Source: Trichomonas tenax
Taxonomy: Eukaryota > Parabasalia > Trichomonadida > Trichomonadidae
Direction: 5' to 3'
NCBI GenBank assembly: GCA_023091735.1
Contig: JALKBU010000221.1
Location: forward strand, 1 to 59,500
DNA length: 59,500 bases
Shown: piece by piece, positions 1 through 8,685 of the stretch
Layout: each line of letters starts with the position of its first letter
How positions within the stretch are numbered: position 1 is the stretch's first letter
Notes under the pieces: model-generated
What the model was told of the DNA's origin: nothing
Seen by the model: the letters and a program-made list of their open reading frames with translations, nothing else
Database searches by the model: none
Made by a program: the position numbers and the translations under genes

Positions 1-446
1 TCTAATATTTTAATGAAATATAGACTTTGTTAGCTAATTCTTTAATATATCATGCACAACAGGATTTTGCACATTATCATTCAATAACTTAGCAAAAAGT
101 TAATCAAGTGAGTTAAAAAACGAGTTTCGCCGACTTTGCGTATAAATTTTAGACAAGGCCATGAAAAATCTCCCCAGTATTCAATGAACTACTCAATCAA
201 TCGTTGAAATATGATATAAATGAGTTACTCTATGATATCATTTATTCAAATCCACTTAATATCAACAGAACTAGAAATTTATAGGCAAAATTTCCAATTG
301 CTAACGGAAAACTTGCCATTAAAAGCTTACTTCATGCATGAAACAAACGAGATAGTAATTCCGTATGGTATTTTAAGTTGATACACGAAGTAAATTTTTA
401 AAACAAAACAAATATAAAACAATCTCGGCAATAAGTTAATAATTCA
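1..446. other. AT-rich stretch without a gene
   Basis: No open frame of useful length and no recognisable RNA gene. It probably holds the 3' flank of the tubby-domain gene that ends at 447 on the minus strand. Nothing else stands out. Confidence 0.6.
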
Positions 447-1211
447 TCACTGCTTACAGAGAAATGATGATATACAGATACTGAACAGAATTAAATCCGA
501 TAAATCTCGATGTGCTTCAATTTCCAGTTTATCTTTTGATATCTTTCTAACAACGATATAGGTCATTCCTTTTTCATCGCAGAGAACGCAGTTTTTGATA
601 CTTGCCATAGCATTATCAGAATTTAGATCAACAAACCATGATCCATTGACTAATTCCGGCTCTTTACTCACCAATTTTGTCGGCAAAGAGCTTACCTGGT
701 CAAAAAAGAAAATATTCATTTCTCTTGGTGCATCTGGAATTGATTTTCTAAACTGAATTGTACAAGCCTCTTTTCCGTATTTTTCATCCAGCCTAAGCGA
801 GCAGTCGCAGAAGTCGTTGGTAAATAGGATAACACCTAAAAATGAAGAAGATTTGATGTGAGATTCGGTTCCTTTTGATATTCCGATCGATGTGGAGTCG
901 GTTCTTGGCTTAATTTTAGCGTGATATTGATCTCCTGTTGGTGTATTAAACTGAAAATTGATCCTAAATCCTTTTATACTATTTTTTTGCGTCCTTTCAC
1001 AAGAGCATACACGAAATGTTGGAGGACTCGACTCAATATTCCGTATCCTTTCAACTTGGCAGTCATTAAACGCTTTTTGATTTGATTCGTTTTTATTTTG
1101 CTTAGAATTTTGGAATTTCCGCGCTTTAAACGGTTTGTACGATTGTGTTTTTGGTAAAGATTTTAAGCATAAAAGCTTTGACCTATCATATGATTCTTCA
1201 CTCATGAACAT
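447..1211 (-). CDS. Tubby C-terminal-domain-like protein
   Basis: The 254-residue protein has a basic, low-complexity N-terminus (about residues 1-55) followed by a region resembling the tubby C-terminal beta-barrel. What I see: a segment around 125-131 (SSFLGVILF) like the tubby SNFLGTKF strand, PREMNIFF near 158-165 like PRKM, SWFVDLNS near 190-197, and a hydrophobic terminal helix LILFSICISSFLCK near 238-251. The last matches the buried C-terminal helix of tubby proteins (AFAICLSSF). Tubby domains bind phosphoinositides in other eukaryotes; that role is inferred here. A second in-frame ATG lies two codons in (1205), so the start may be MSEES. It is divergent with the coiled-coil gene at 1305, with GTGACA boxes between them. 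It ends close after the conserved helix, so the domain looks complete. Confidence 0.7.
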   Translation of the reverse strand: MFMSEESYDRSKLLCLKSLPKTQSYKPFKARKFQNSKQNKNESNQKAFNDCQVERIRNIESSPPTFRVCSCERTQKNSIKGFRINFQFNTPTGDQYHAKIKPRTDSTSIGISKGTESHIKSSSFLGVILFTNDFCDCSLRLDEKYGKEACTIQFRKSIPDAPREMNIFFFDQVSSLPTKLVSKEPELVNGSWFVDLNSDNAMASIKNCVLCDEKGMTYIVVRKISKDKLEIEAHRDLSDLILFSICISSFLCKQ

Positions 1212-1220
1212 TTTAAAAGA

Positions 1221-1276
1221 AATGTGACAAAAATAATTGTCGACAAAAGTGACATAAATCCTCTAAAAGTGACAAT
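1221..1276. promoter_or_regulatory. Bidirectional promoter with three GTGACA boxes
   Basis: Three copies of (A)GTGACA lie in 56 bases (about 1224, 1249 and 1269) between two divergent genes. Read from the minus strand they are TGTCAC followed by T or A runs, resembling the T. vaginalis initiator TCAYTW. The spacing to both starts (10-60 bases) fits the short leaders of trichomonads. Confidence 0.45.
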
Positions 1277-1304
1277 TGATTTTTTAGTTTTTAGTTTATT
1301 TTTA

Positions 1305-1979
1305 ATGAGTTCGAGTGGAAAAATGAAGAAAAATATCGATAAAATAAAGAATAGATGCAAAAAGCTTAACTTGCAGCTCGCTAGTGAGACGGAAAAACTA
1401 AATCAAAAGCAAGAAAATTTAGATCGACTCGCTCAGACTGTTAGAGATATTAAAAACGCAAACCAGCAGCTTCAAACTGAATACGAGACCAAAGTAAAGG
1501 GTTTTGAACTCATGAGGAAAAATCAACAAACACTTTTCGACAAAAAACTCGAAGACAAGAATATAGAACTATATAATCTACGTCAATTTATCGAAGAGTA
1601 CAACAGGCAGGCTGAGGAAGAAGCCATTCTGTTGGATAAAGAGCAAAAAGAAATCGAAGTTACGTGTGCACAGTACGAAATCGATATAAAGAGGGCCAGA
1701 ATAGAATTGAATAAGCTCACAAGTGATTTACAGAAATATGAATGCCCAACAGAATCAACGAGTAATTTAGTTGTGACAAAGCTATTGAAACAAATTCAAC
1801 AAAGAGAACAAAAAGAAAAGTATTCAAGGCAAATAGAAACACTCACAAATCTTCGAAATAATCTGGAATTAGAAATCCAAAATCTTATGAAACAAATTGG
1901 CGAAATTCCACCTGACTCAGCAGATGCTACGCAAACTGGTACTACCGCCGCTACACCAGCACCGCCTGTGAATAAGTAG
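1305..1979 (+). CDS. Small coiled-coil protein
   Basis: The product is 224 residues, almost entirely charged and heptad-like (K/E/Q-rich with Leu/Ile at regular spacing) to about residue 200. A short Thr/Ala/Pro tail follows. No catalytic motif or membrane segment is visible, and I do not recognise a specific family. The open frame reaches back to a GTG at 1224, but that stretch covers the GTGACA promoter boxes. I therefore start at the ATG at 1305 (MSSSG); an alternative is 1323 (MKKNI). It could be a cytoskeletal or flagellar structural component, but nothing in the sequence proves this. Confidence 0.6.
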   Translation: MSSSGKMKKNIDKIKNRCKKLNLQLASETEKLNQKQENLDRLAQTVRDIKNANQQLQTEYETKVKGFELMRKNQQTLFDKKLEDKNIELYNLRQFIEEYNRQAEEEAILLDKEQKEIEVTCAQYEIDIKRARIELNKLTSDLQKYECPTESTSNLVVTKLLKQIQQREQKEKYSRQIETLTNLRNNLELEIQNLMKQIGEIPPDSADATQTGTTAATPAPPVNK

Positions 1980-2183
1980 CATTTTATAGAATAAATATTA
2001 GCTGTTTGGTTAATAGAAATAGCGTTTAAAGTCAGAAATCTCTATATATTTTCAATTTCTTCATGATACTGAAAATGTATTTTTTTATTATTGGATATAT
2101 TGAAAATTTTTCATTTCATATTTTGTTAAAAACTCTCAGTAATAGTATTTGATATGTGTTTAATGAGAAAATAAAACAGTGCT

Positions 2184-2693
2184 TTATTCAAATTTCGTGC
2201 GACGTGGAACTTGGCCTTCAGTCTCCTTTGGATCCTTCTTTGCCTTGAAGATAGCATTCAAGAACAACACGGAAATGTTCTTAAGAAGATTTCCAAGGAA
2301 ATCTGGAATTTCTTTGATCTGCCTGTAATAATTCTTATATAATTTGGCGGTTAATTTAACAGTGATTTGCCTAACATAGTAGCCGTTATTTCTTGTTAAA
2401 ATGAACGTAATCATTAAGTTAACTAAGTGGAAAGCGATAAATTTGCCTAAAATCCAGTCAAAAAGCTTGAAAAGAAGGATCAAATATGGGGCAGTGACCC
2501 AGTAATATCCCCACTTGATTTGGAATCCCTTAGCTTTAGGATCTTCCTCTTCAATTAAGACGGAATAAGTCTTTAAAGCAGGGAATGCAATAAGCATTAC
2601 AAACCACGCGAGTTTAAATATGATAAGATATGACAGTGTCTGAACATCTTGGCCCTTACTTTGTTCAATGACAACTGGAGCTGGAGTACTCAT
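2184..2693 (-). CDS. REEP/DP1/HVA22-like membrane-shaping protein (divergent)
   Basis: The 169-residue protein has long hydrophobic segments near residues 22-46, 62-82 and 84-100, then an amphipathic basic region (105-145) and a basic tail. The phrase FPALKTYSVLIEEEDPKAK followed by WGYYWVTAP resembles the TB2/DP1/HVA22 pattern: YPxYxSxxAL, a charged loop, then WLTYW. REEP/Yop1 proteins insert hairpins into the ER and curve tubules. A clearer family member lies at 56385-56792. This copy is more diverged, so the family call is tentative. A TTTACATGACAAAA motif sits about 40 bases upstream, between this gene and the divergent BET-like gene. Confidence 0.5.
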   Translation of the reverse strand: MSTPAPVVIEQSKGQDVQTLSYLIIFKLAWFVMLIAFPALKTYSVLIEEEDPKAKGFQIKWGYYWVTAPYLILLFKLFDWILGKFIAFHLVNLMITFILTRNNGYYVRQITVKLTAKLYKNYYRQIKEIPDFLGNLLKNISVLFLNAIFKAKKDPKETEGQVPRRTKFE

Positions 2694-2734
2694 TTATTTT
2701 TTTGTTGCGACGATAATTTTATTTTTTGTATTAC

Positions 2735-2800
2735 TTTACATGACAAAATTCTATTTTAAATTCGCCAAGAATAATTTGCATGACAAAAATATTACATGTC
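2735..2800. promoter_or_regulatory. Divergent promoter with three ACATG-type motifs
   Basis: TTTACATGACAAAA lies at 2735, TTTGCATGACAAAAA at 2775 and TTACATGTC at 2792, between the REEP-like gene (minus) and the BET-like gene (plus). The same motif recurs before many genes in the window and is almost absent from coding sequence. I take it as a core promoter element. Confidence 0.5.
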
Positions 2801-2834
2801 GAAAATAAGTATACTTGTCAGGGAAATTAGAAAA

Positions 2835-3539
2835 ATGAATGACAATCAAATTCGAAGCGCGATTCAGATCATGGATGATTTGAAGCAGCAGCCAATTTGG
2901 GAAATGTTTGAAAACGTTGACACTTCTTCGACTGCTGATAATGCAGAACATCCTGTTACTTTCGCAGAAATTCGAAATCGTCTCGACAAGCATTTTTATA
3001 AAAGTCCTCAGGATTGGGTGAATGAGATACGTATGACATTTAACACTTACATGGAAACTTTCAAAAATGACGAATTAAAATTGCAATCATTGAAAAGATT
3101 AAACCAAAATTTCGAATCTGAATTAAGAAAAAGTTCTGTAGAAGACAGTGAAATAGTTTTCGAGTTAAAATCAATTAGAAAGAACATATCAGAATTAATA
3201 AAATCAAATGTAGCAGAGAAAGTACCAATAAAAGGCTCAGGAGAGGAACTGTTTTCAAATATTACTGTTGTTAATGAAAAAGCAATTGATCCTGAACAAT
3301 TACATCGTGATGTGCGCATGCTTCGCGATAGAAGCCTATTTGTTAAGGTAGCTGCTCTTGTTCATAAACTACAGCCTGAGTGTGTTGTTATGACAGACTC
3401 GATTTCAATTCAATTTCATGATTTGAATCCAGAAACATTGTTAGCCACTAGGCGTTATGTAACAGCGCTTGTTGTATCTGCTGCAAAGGGAGAAATTGAT
3501 CCATTGGGTCATGTTGAAAATTCAATTCATGTTATATGA
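2835..3539 (+). CDS. BET-like protein (degenerate bromodomain plus NET domain)
   Basis: The 234-residue protein has two recognisable parts. Residues about 5-85 look like a bromodomain: PIWEMF, then PVTFAEIRNRLD...FYKSPQDWVNEIRMTFNTYMETF. This follows the order of the bromodomain BC-loop region (DL-TI--RL----Y-S---F--D---F-NA). The usual acetyl-lysine-binding Asn after the F/N element is not evident. Residues about 165-225 resemble the NET domain of BET proteins: helix, then VHKLQPE, then ISIQFHDLNPETLLATRRYV, like [21 protein letters not shown]. BET proteins read acetylated chromatin and recruit transcription complexes. A longer start at 2796 lies inside the ACATG promoter motif, so 2835 (MNDNQ) is preferred. 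Confidence 0.6.
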   Translation: MNDNQIRSAIQIMDDLKQQPIWEMFENVDTSSTADNAEHPVTFAEIRNRLDKHFYKSPQDWVNEIRMTFNTYMETFKNDELKLQSLKRLNQNFESELRKSSVEDSEIVFELKSIRKNISELIKSNVAEKVPIKGSGEELFSNITVVNEKAIDPEQLHRDVRMLRDRSLFVKVAALVHKLQPECVVMTDSISIQFHDLNPETLLATRRYVTALVVSAAKGEIDPLGHVENSIHVI

Positions 3540-3794
3540 AAATTTCACCAATATTATTTATTAACCTCATGATCTTTATGCAATATAAATGTTTTGTTTC
3601 GTATTATTCAACAATATTAATTTCATCAAATAAAATCCACAAACATCATTTGACTGTTTACCATTAACCAGATATAGGTAATGGAAAAATAGGAATAAAA
3701 TATAAATCCATTGTCTGAATATGGAATGATAATGATTCTTGAGGTGTAAATAATAAAATTGCTATGTAGAGTGACAAATATTCACAATATGACG

Positions 3795-3892
3795 ATGTAA
3801 AGTTATTAAATTATAATATTTGATACGTAAACTAATAAATGTGTTATGTAAAGTAATACAATTTTGATATTTGACATGTAAACTAAATCAAA
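3795..3892 (+). promoter_or_regulatory. Tandemly duplicated 51-bp promoter module
   Basis: Two diverged 51-bp units start at 3795 and 3846 and end at the ATG at 3893. Each carries two ATGTAA-type boxes, giving boxes at 3795, 3825, 3846 and 3876 (spacing 30, 21, 30). The last box, TTGACATGTAAAC, is the motif found before many genes here. The rest of the gap (3540-3794) is AT-rich with nothing I can name. Confidence 0.5.
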
Positions 3893-5137
3893 ATGTGCCC
3901 TCCTCGACGCAGACATCGACGCTCAGAGGAAGCTCAAGAAACGCCAGCTCCAGAAGAAAAAGTAGAGGAGAAACCAGTAGAGGAAGCTCCACCTGTTGAA
4001 GAGAAAAATGAGGAACAGGCTGTTCCAGAAACGGAACAAAAGAAGTATGTTCCAACAAGCTTAAAGAGCAGCGCCAAAGTTGGAAGTAACGCATTCCTCC
4101 ACCTCGATGGAAAGATGCTTTACTTAGATACCGCCAAAAATAGCAAACCATTAAAATTATCAACAGATATTAACGACAAAGTTCTCGCTTTTTCGCTTGA
4201 CGAGAAGGGAGTCATCAGGATATTCACAACAGATGGAAATGCTATCACAGTCACACTCGAAACACTTAATAATCCAACAGTTGTTAGTTACGCGAAGGAA
4301 TTCTACAGTGCATCAATCTTCCGTCATCAAATTCTCGCTATCATTGCCGGAGAGTACAGACCAGTGCTGTTAGATTTCAAGGGTAACGTTTTAGAAGAAT
4401 ACACAGATATTCAAAAACAAGTTCGTTTTTGCATATTCACATCTCAGCTGAAAGCTGTTGCAGATTCAACATTAATTTATGTTAAAAAGTCCGGAGAAAA
4501 GGAATGGCATAAGAGCAAATATCGCGATTTCTACATTACTCACTTAATCAACGTCAATCGTCAGACAGAATTTGGCATCACTACAAAGACAACAACGAGA
4601 GTCTTCAGAAAGCATTTTCAGTCAACATTCAGACCATGGGCTACAGATACAGTTGCATTGCTCCAATGCCCATCAAGACGCCACTTCTATGCACACCTTA
4701 ACAACTCCAGACTTCTTAGAATCGGTGACAATGAGGGCGAGTACTCAATTCAAGAGAACAACGTCACAGGCATCTGCTGGGATATGGGTATGCTTTGGAC
4801 AAGGAACACAGAAGGAAAGTGGCACAAATGCGTTCTCTCATTCGATGATCAATTGTTCGATATGCGTGCAGAGATGCTTAAAGGTCTCGAAACACCTCTT
4901 GAAGTTCCGTCATCCGGTAATGTCATCAACGTTCTTGAAGCTATCATTGAGCGTCCAGCCATGTCTAAAGAGATCATGACAGTATTGCCACCGATTGCTC
5001 AGAAGTTGAGACAAAGCACGATCATCAATGATGCCATCAAGTCTCTCGATACATATATCTCGAAAAGCGGACAGATTGATGAGCTTCTTGGCCAAATTGA
5101 ATTAGCTCTTTCTCGTAACGAAGATGAGGAGCAATAA
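3893..5137 (+). CDS. Conserved hypothetical, beta-propeller-like with acidic N-terminus
   Basis: The 414-residue protein starts with a basic patch (RRRHRR) and a Glu/Pro-rich disordered segment (about 10-50). Residues about 60-320 are rich in short beta-strand-like stretches (FLHLDGKMLYLD, VIRIFTTDGNAITVTL, STLIYVKKSG), which suggests a propeller without clear WD signatures. The last about 90 residues look helical. I do not recognise the family. The basic-then-acidic N-terminus would suit a nuclear or nucleic-acid-associated protein, but this is inference. It is expressed from the duplicated ATGTAA module directly upstream, and its codons are relatively GC-rich compared with the flanks, as in highly expressed genes here. 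Confidence 0.6.
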   Translation: MCPPRRRHRRSEEAQETPAPEEKVEEKPVEEAPPVEEKNEEQAVPETEQKKYVPTSLKSSAKVGSNAFLHLDGKMLYLDTAKNSKPLKLSTDINDKVLAFSLDEKGVIRIFTTDGNAITVTLETLNNPTVVSYAKEFYSASIFRHQILAIIAGEYRPVLLDFKGNVLEEYTDIQKQVRFCIFTSQLKAVADSTLIYVKKSGEKEWHKSKYRDFYITHLINVNRQTEFGITTKTTTRVFRKHFQSTFRPWATDTVALLQCPSRRHFYAHLNNSRLLRIGDNEGEYSIQENNVTGICWDMGMLWTRNTEGKWHKCVLSFDDQLFDMRAEMLKGLETPLEVPSSGNVINVLEAIIERPAMSKEIMTVLPPIAQKLRQSTIINDAIKSLDTYISKSGQIDELLGQIELALSRNEDEEQ

Positions 5138-5495
5138 TTATTATATAAAACTAATGTAGGATAGAGATAAAGACATTTGAAATATTATATATTTTTAGTA
5201 TAAAAATATGACATTGGAAAAAACAATATCCAAATATAATAGGAAGAAATGGAATGCAAAGACAGAATTAATTAATATATTCGATATGAGATATATGTTT
5301 ATATGTAAATAAGTATGTGAAGATTGCATTACTAAAAACAATTGATCTGATTTTCTCAGAAGATCTTCGTATAAACAGACTTGCGAATTTTGCCATTGTT
5401 ACATATAAATGTTTTAGACTTCTCTAAATATTAAAAGTAAATCCTGGAGAATAATTCCATATTAAAAAATTGACGCAAAAAAGTGAAATAAAAAA
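5138..5495. other. Intergenic AT-rich spacer
   Basis: About 360 bases between two genes on the same strand. Apart from a short TCTGA/TCAGA hairpin near 5345-5360, I see no gene, RNA or repeat. The last 30 bases (TTGACGCAAAAAAGTGAAAT) probably contain the promoter of the downstream gene. Confidence 0.5.
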
Positions 5496-6467
5496 ATGTT
5501 GAAAGAAGAATTCGAATTTTCTTTTGACCAGGAATTGATTTTTAGAACTCTGAGGACGAAAGGTTTCACTTCAAACTGTAAATTCGCATTTAACAAGGAA
5601 TGCTTAGTAATTGGAGGAAAAAACGCGAATCCTCTTCTTTATGATCTCTCGAAGAAAGCTATGTCTGAAATCGGCAAGAAGTGTTCTCTACAGACAGACA
5701 GCTGCACCGCTGCTGCCATTTCACAGGATGGAATCTTCGCTGCGACCGGATATCCAGATGGAACTATTATTCTGTGGAATTTGAAGACCCACGGTGATGG
5801 AAATCCATATAAACTCATACACAAGGAAATGATTACAAACTTAGTTTTCATATGTGATCACAAGAGACTTATTATTGCAGATTATTCGGGCATTATTTCA
5901 TTACTTTCATTAGTTCAATCCCCATCTTGCGAACTTGTTCTCCAAACAACAATTATCAATCTGAAGAAACCAATTCTTTCATTTGTATCAATGGATCCGA
6001 ATCATGTTGCCTTTTCTAACAGCGATATGTTCTCTTTTATCAGCGTTGATCGCAACATTACTGTCCATGTCAGCAAAAGAATCAATGCTGAGCGAAATTC
6101 AAATGATACAAATCACATGTCATGCGCAATCACTACAAATGACACAACTAAGCGCTCACTCATGTGCATTGACAACAACCTTACTCTAATGGAGGTCAGC
6201 TACGATAATAAAGCAACTGATTTATTCACATTAAATGTTGAAGCAAATATCATTCAATGCTTCTTCCTTAACTTCACAACATTCTTGTTAATTCTCGATA
6301 TTGGCAAAGCATGCATTTACAATGATAAATGTGAATTAAAAGGAACGATGGAAAACCTTCCAACAGTTGTGGAGTTACAAAACATCCAGAAATGTGAGAA
6401 TTCACTTATATTCTTCCTGGATAGTGCGATTTTCCAGAGAAAAATTCCAAAGCAATTCACAAACTAA
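5496..6467 (+). CDS. WD40-like beta-propeller protein
   Basis: The product is 323 residues. The clearest WD-type blade is near residues 70-100: AAAISQDGIFAATGYPDGTIILWNL, the usual SPDG...A-G--DG-I-LW order. A second, weaker blade follows near 110-140 (NLVFICDHKRLIIADYSGIISLL). The rest is strand-rich with no clear motifs. There is no membrane segment at the C-terminus, which argues against Sec12/PREB. I cannot assign a specific complex. WD propellers act as scaffolds. Confidence 0.55.
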   Translation: MLKEEFEFSFDQELIFRTLRTKGFTSNCKFAFNKECLVIGGKNANPLLYDLSKKAMSEIGKKCSLQTDSCTAAAISQDGIFAATGYPDGTIILWNLKTHGDGNPYKLIHKEMITNLVFICDHKRLIIADYSGIISLLSLVQSPSCELVLQTTIINLKKPILSFVSMDPNHVAFSNSDMFSFISVDRNITVHVSKRINAERNSNDTNHMSCAITTNDTTKRSLMCIDNNLTLMEVSYDNKATDLFTLNVEANIIQCFFLNFTTFLLILDIGKACIYNDKCELKGTMENLPTVVELQNIQKCENSLIFFLDSAIFQRKIPKQFTN

Positions 6468-6641
6468 CTTCCAATATGAAATTTTTTATAATTTGTTTTT
6501 CTAAAGTGTTCTTTTTTAGTATTGCGTTGTACTCCCTTATGTAGCTATATTTAAACCTTTTCAATGAATTAAAACTTGAAATCTAAAGACTTTAAAAGAG
6601 ATTATATTATTAACCTTATTAATAATCGTCGTGAATTCGAA

Positions 6642-6655
6642 AAGTGACAAAAATG
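6642..6655 (+). promoter_or_regulatory. GTGACAAAA box touching the start codon
   Basis: The stretch reads AAGTGACAAAAATG, so the ATG of the TVP23 gene begins directly after the box. The same arrangement occurs before the L-type lectin, the LRR protein, the 467-aa unknown and the J-protein gene. Transcription must start within or just upstream of the box, leaving a leader of only about ten bases. Confidence 0.5.
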
Positions 6656-7309
6656 AGTAACGATTTAGAATTTGTCCAAACGCCAGTGAATTATCCACAA
6701 GATGCACCTTCATATACACCACCGCCGCCATCAGAAACACGCCAGTCATTGCCAACTGGCAAAATATTCACTACTTTCTTAACATTAAAAGTTATTCCTT
6801 TCGCTTTATATATGTTTAGCGGAATATTTATAAGTAACTCTGTCTTCCAATGGGTACTTTGCATTTTGTCGGCTTCAATCGACTTTTGGTTCACGAAAAA
6901 TGTTGCTGGTCGCTTAATTCTGGGAATGAGATGGACAAATGTTGTCAACGAGCATGGAGAAAGCACATGGAAATTCGAATACGCAAGACAGGATGCACAA
7001 GACAAAGCTGGACAGAAGAGGTATTTCTGGTTGTTGTTATTTGCAAATGCCGGTGTCTGGGGCCTCTTCACATTCTTTAATGTCATAAGATTCAGTTTAG
7101 GTTGGGTTTTCGTAACAGGAATTGCGACATCTTTGGCTGCAACAAATGCTTGGGGATTCCTCAAGTGCGATCATAGCGTTAAAGATGATGTTCAAAAGGG
7201 AGCAAGTTCATTTATCAGAAAGACAGTTTTCCCGCTAATTCTTCAGAATGGAGCAAATCTATTTTCAAATACCCAAAACAATACAAATAATCAGACTGAG
7301 CAAGTGTAA
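6653..7309 (+). CDS. TVP23: TVP23 family Golgi membrane protein
   Basis: The 218-residue protein has a Pro-rich cytosolic N-terminus (to about 35) and four hydrophobic segments (about 40-58, 62-80, 122-142, 146-164). The signature region DFWFTKNVAGRLILGMRWTN, followed by W-FE, then a hydrophobic stretch and GF-KC, is the hallmark of the TVP23/FAM18 family. These proteins sit in late Golgi/TGN membranes and support retrograde traffic with YIP-type partners in yeast. Length matches the family (about 200). The upstream GTG at 6644 is part of the promoter box; 6653 is the start. Confidence 0.88.
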   Translation: MSNDLEFVQTPVNYPQDAPSYTPPPPSETRQSLPTGKIFTTFLTLKVIPFALYMFSGIFISNSVFQWVLCILSASIDFWFTKNVAGRLILGMRWTNVVNEHGESTWKFEYARQDAQDKAGQKRYFWLLLFANAGVWGLFTFFNVIRFSLGWVFVTGIATSLAATNAWGFLKCDHSVKDDVQKGASSFIRKTVFPLILQNGANLFSNTQNNTNNQTEQV

Positions 7310-7560
7310 TTGTAATACTATCGTATTTTTTTTCTGTTATTGTAAATAATTTTTTTTTCATTTTTTGAAGAATTTTCCAAATGATCTCCGACTGATAAAT
7401 ACCGATAAAACCAAACGACTTGGATAAATTACTCGTGTGAAAAATTTTGATAACTAAACAATATTTATATTAACATCAATACGAACAGTATAAGTAAGAA
7501 ATATAAGCAAGAGCAGCATATCATTATATTAACATCATGTTTTCATAGTATAATGTTTTG

Positions 7561-8406
7561 TTAATTTTGATCAAATTCACATTCTGCACATTTAATAAGG
7601 AATTGACATTCTTGGATCAATTCTGTTAGATCATCGATAGAATTGGCTTCTTCTGTTAAAAGTTTATATCTTCGTATATCTAAATTTCGTGATGCACTCT
7701 CTAATATTGCGGACCTTGATTCTTCTATGTGAACTGAATCTGATTTAGACTTTAATTCTTGATATGCATTGTGTATTTCACGGGCTTGTTCTAATTCTTC
7801 TAATTTATCTTCACATTCTTGATCAAACGCCTCTTTTTGTGCTGAAATAATGTTAACTTGTTCCTGAAGTGTATTGAGTTTCTTTCTTAATTTTTGAATA
7901 TCAGGAGGCTCGTTTATTTCTTTTTCTAAGATATCTTGTTTGCCGCGAAGTTCAACCTGTCGCTTTAGTAAATCGGATGAAAGTTTTGCTTGCTGTGATT
8001 TTAAGTCGTTTTCGCGTTTTCGTTCATTATTCATTTTTTCTTTAATTTCATTGATTCTGTCTTGTATTTTATTTACTTGCATCGTTATTTGTTGAATGTT
8101 CAAAGATTGTTCGATGTTTTCATGAATTTCATCTGATTGAATTTTCAATTCTTTCTGTTTTGCTTTTGCTTGAGCAATTTGTTGTTTAAGCTCTTCAATA
8201 CGAACAGATGTGGCTTTTTCATCAGGAATTTCGCTCCTTTTCATTAAAGCTGACATTAATTCAGCAATTTTTTTCTGTTCTTCGACCTTTTTTCTTGCAA
8301 AATCGAGCTGCTCTCTCAGACTTTTTCTTTGCAAGTCAAGTTCTTTAACAGATGCAATTGTTTCCTGCGATTCCCTGAGAATTGCCGCTCTAGGTTTCGC
8401 CCTCAT
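7561..8406 (-). CDS. Coiled-coil protein, unassigned
   Basis: The product is 281 residues, helical and charged over nearly its whole length, with a short less charged C-terminus (IDDLTELIQECQFLIKCAECEFD). It has no motif I can tie to a family. The frame extends upstream to an ATG at 8451, but that codon lies in an AAAATGACAAAA promoter-like box. I prefer the ATG at 8406 (MRAKPRA). It could be an intraflagellar-transport or cytoskeletal coiled coil; this is a guess from general appearance only. Confidence 0.6.
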   Translation of the reverse strand: MRAKPRAAILRESQETIASVKELDLQRKSLREQLDFARKKVEEQKKIAELMSALMKRSEIPDEKATSVRIEELKQQIAQAKAKQKELKIQSDEIHENIEQSLNIQQITMQVNKIQDRINEIKEKMNNERKRENDLKSQQAKLSSDLLKRQVELRGKQDILEKEINEPPDIQKLRKKLNTLQEQVNIISAQKEAFDQECEDKLEELEQAREIHNAYQELKSKSDSVHIEESRSAILESASRNLDIRRYKLLTEEANSIDDLTELIQECQFLIKCAECEFDQN

Positions 8407-8685
8407 TTTATATTCGTTTAAAAATTTGCTAATAAAAATGTTTTTTGTCATTTTACATTATTATTTGATATTTTACATGACAAAAATAACAATCTCTATA
8501 ATAACATCGAGTTCGAACATTTTTGAGTATACCATGATATTAATTTCTAATGGCTTATTTCAACTCATTAATATTTTTGATTATCCAATGAATTTGATTT
8601 TTTGATTGGGAATATAGTTTTTGAAAAGAAATAGATTTGAAAATTTTCAGATTTATTAATCAACATTATATTCTATTATTTATAT

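Noticed and set aside
6691..7164. Minus-strand 157-codon frame within the TVP23 gene
   Set aside because: It lies wholly antisense to a confidently assigned gene and shows no domain.
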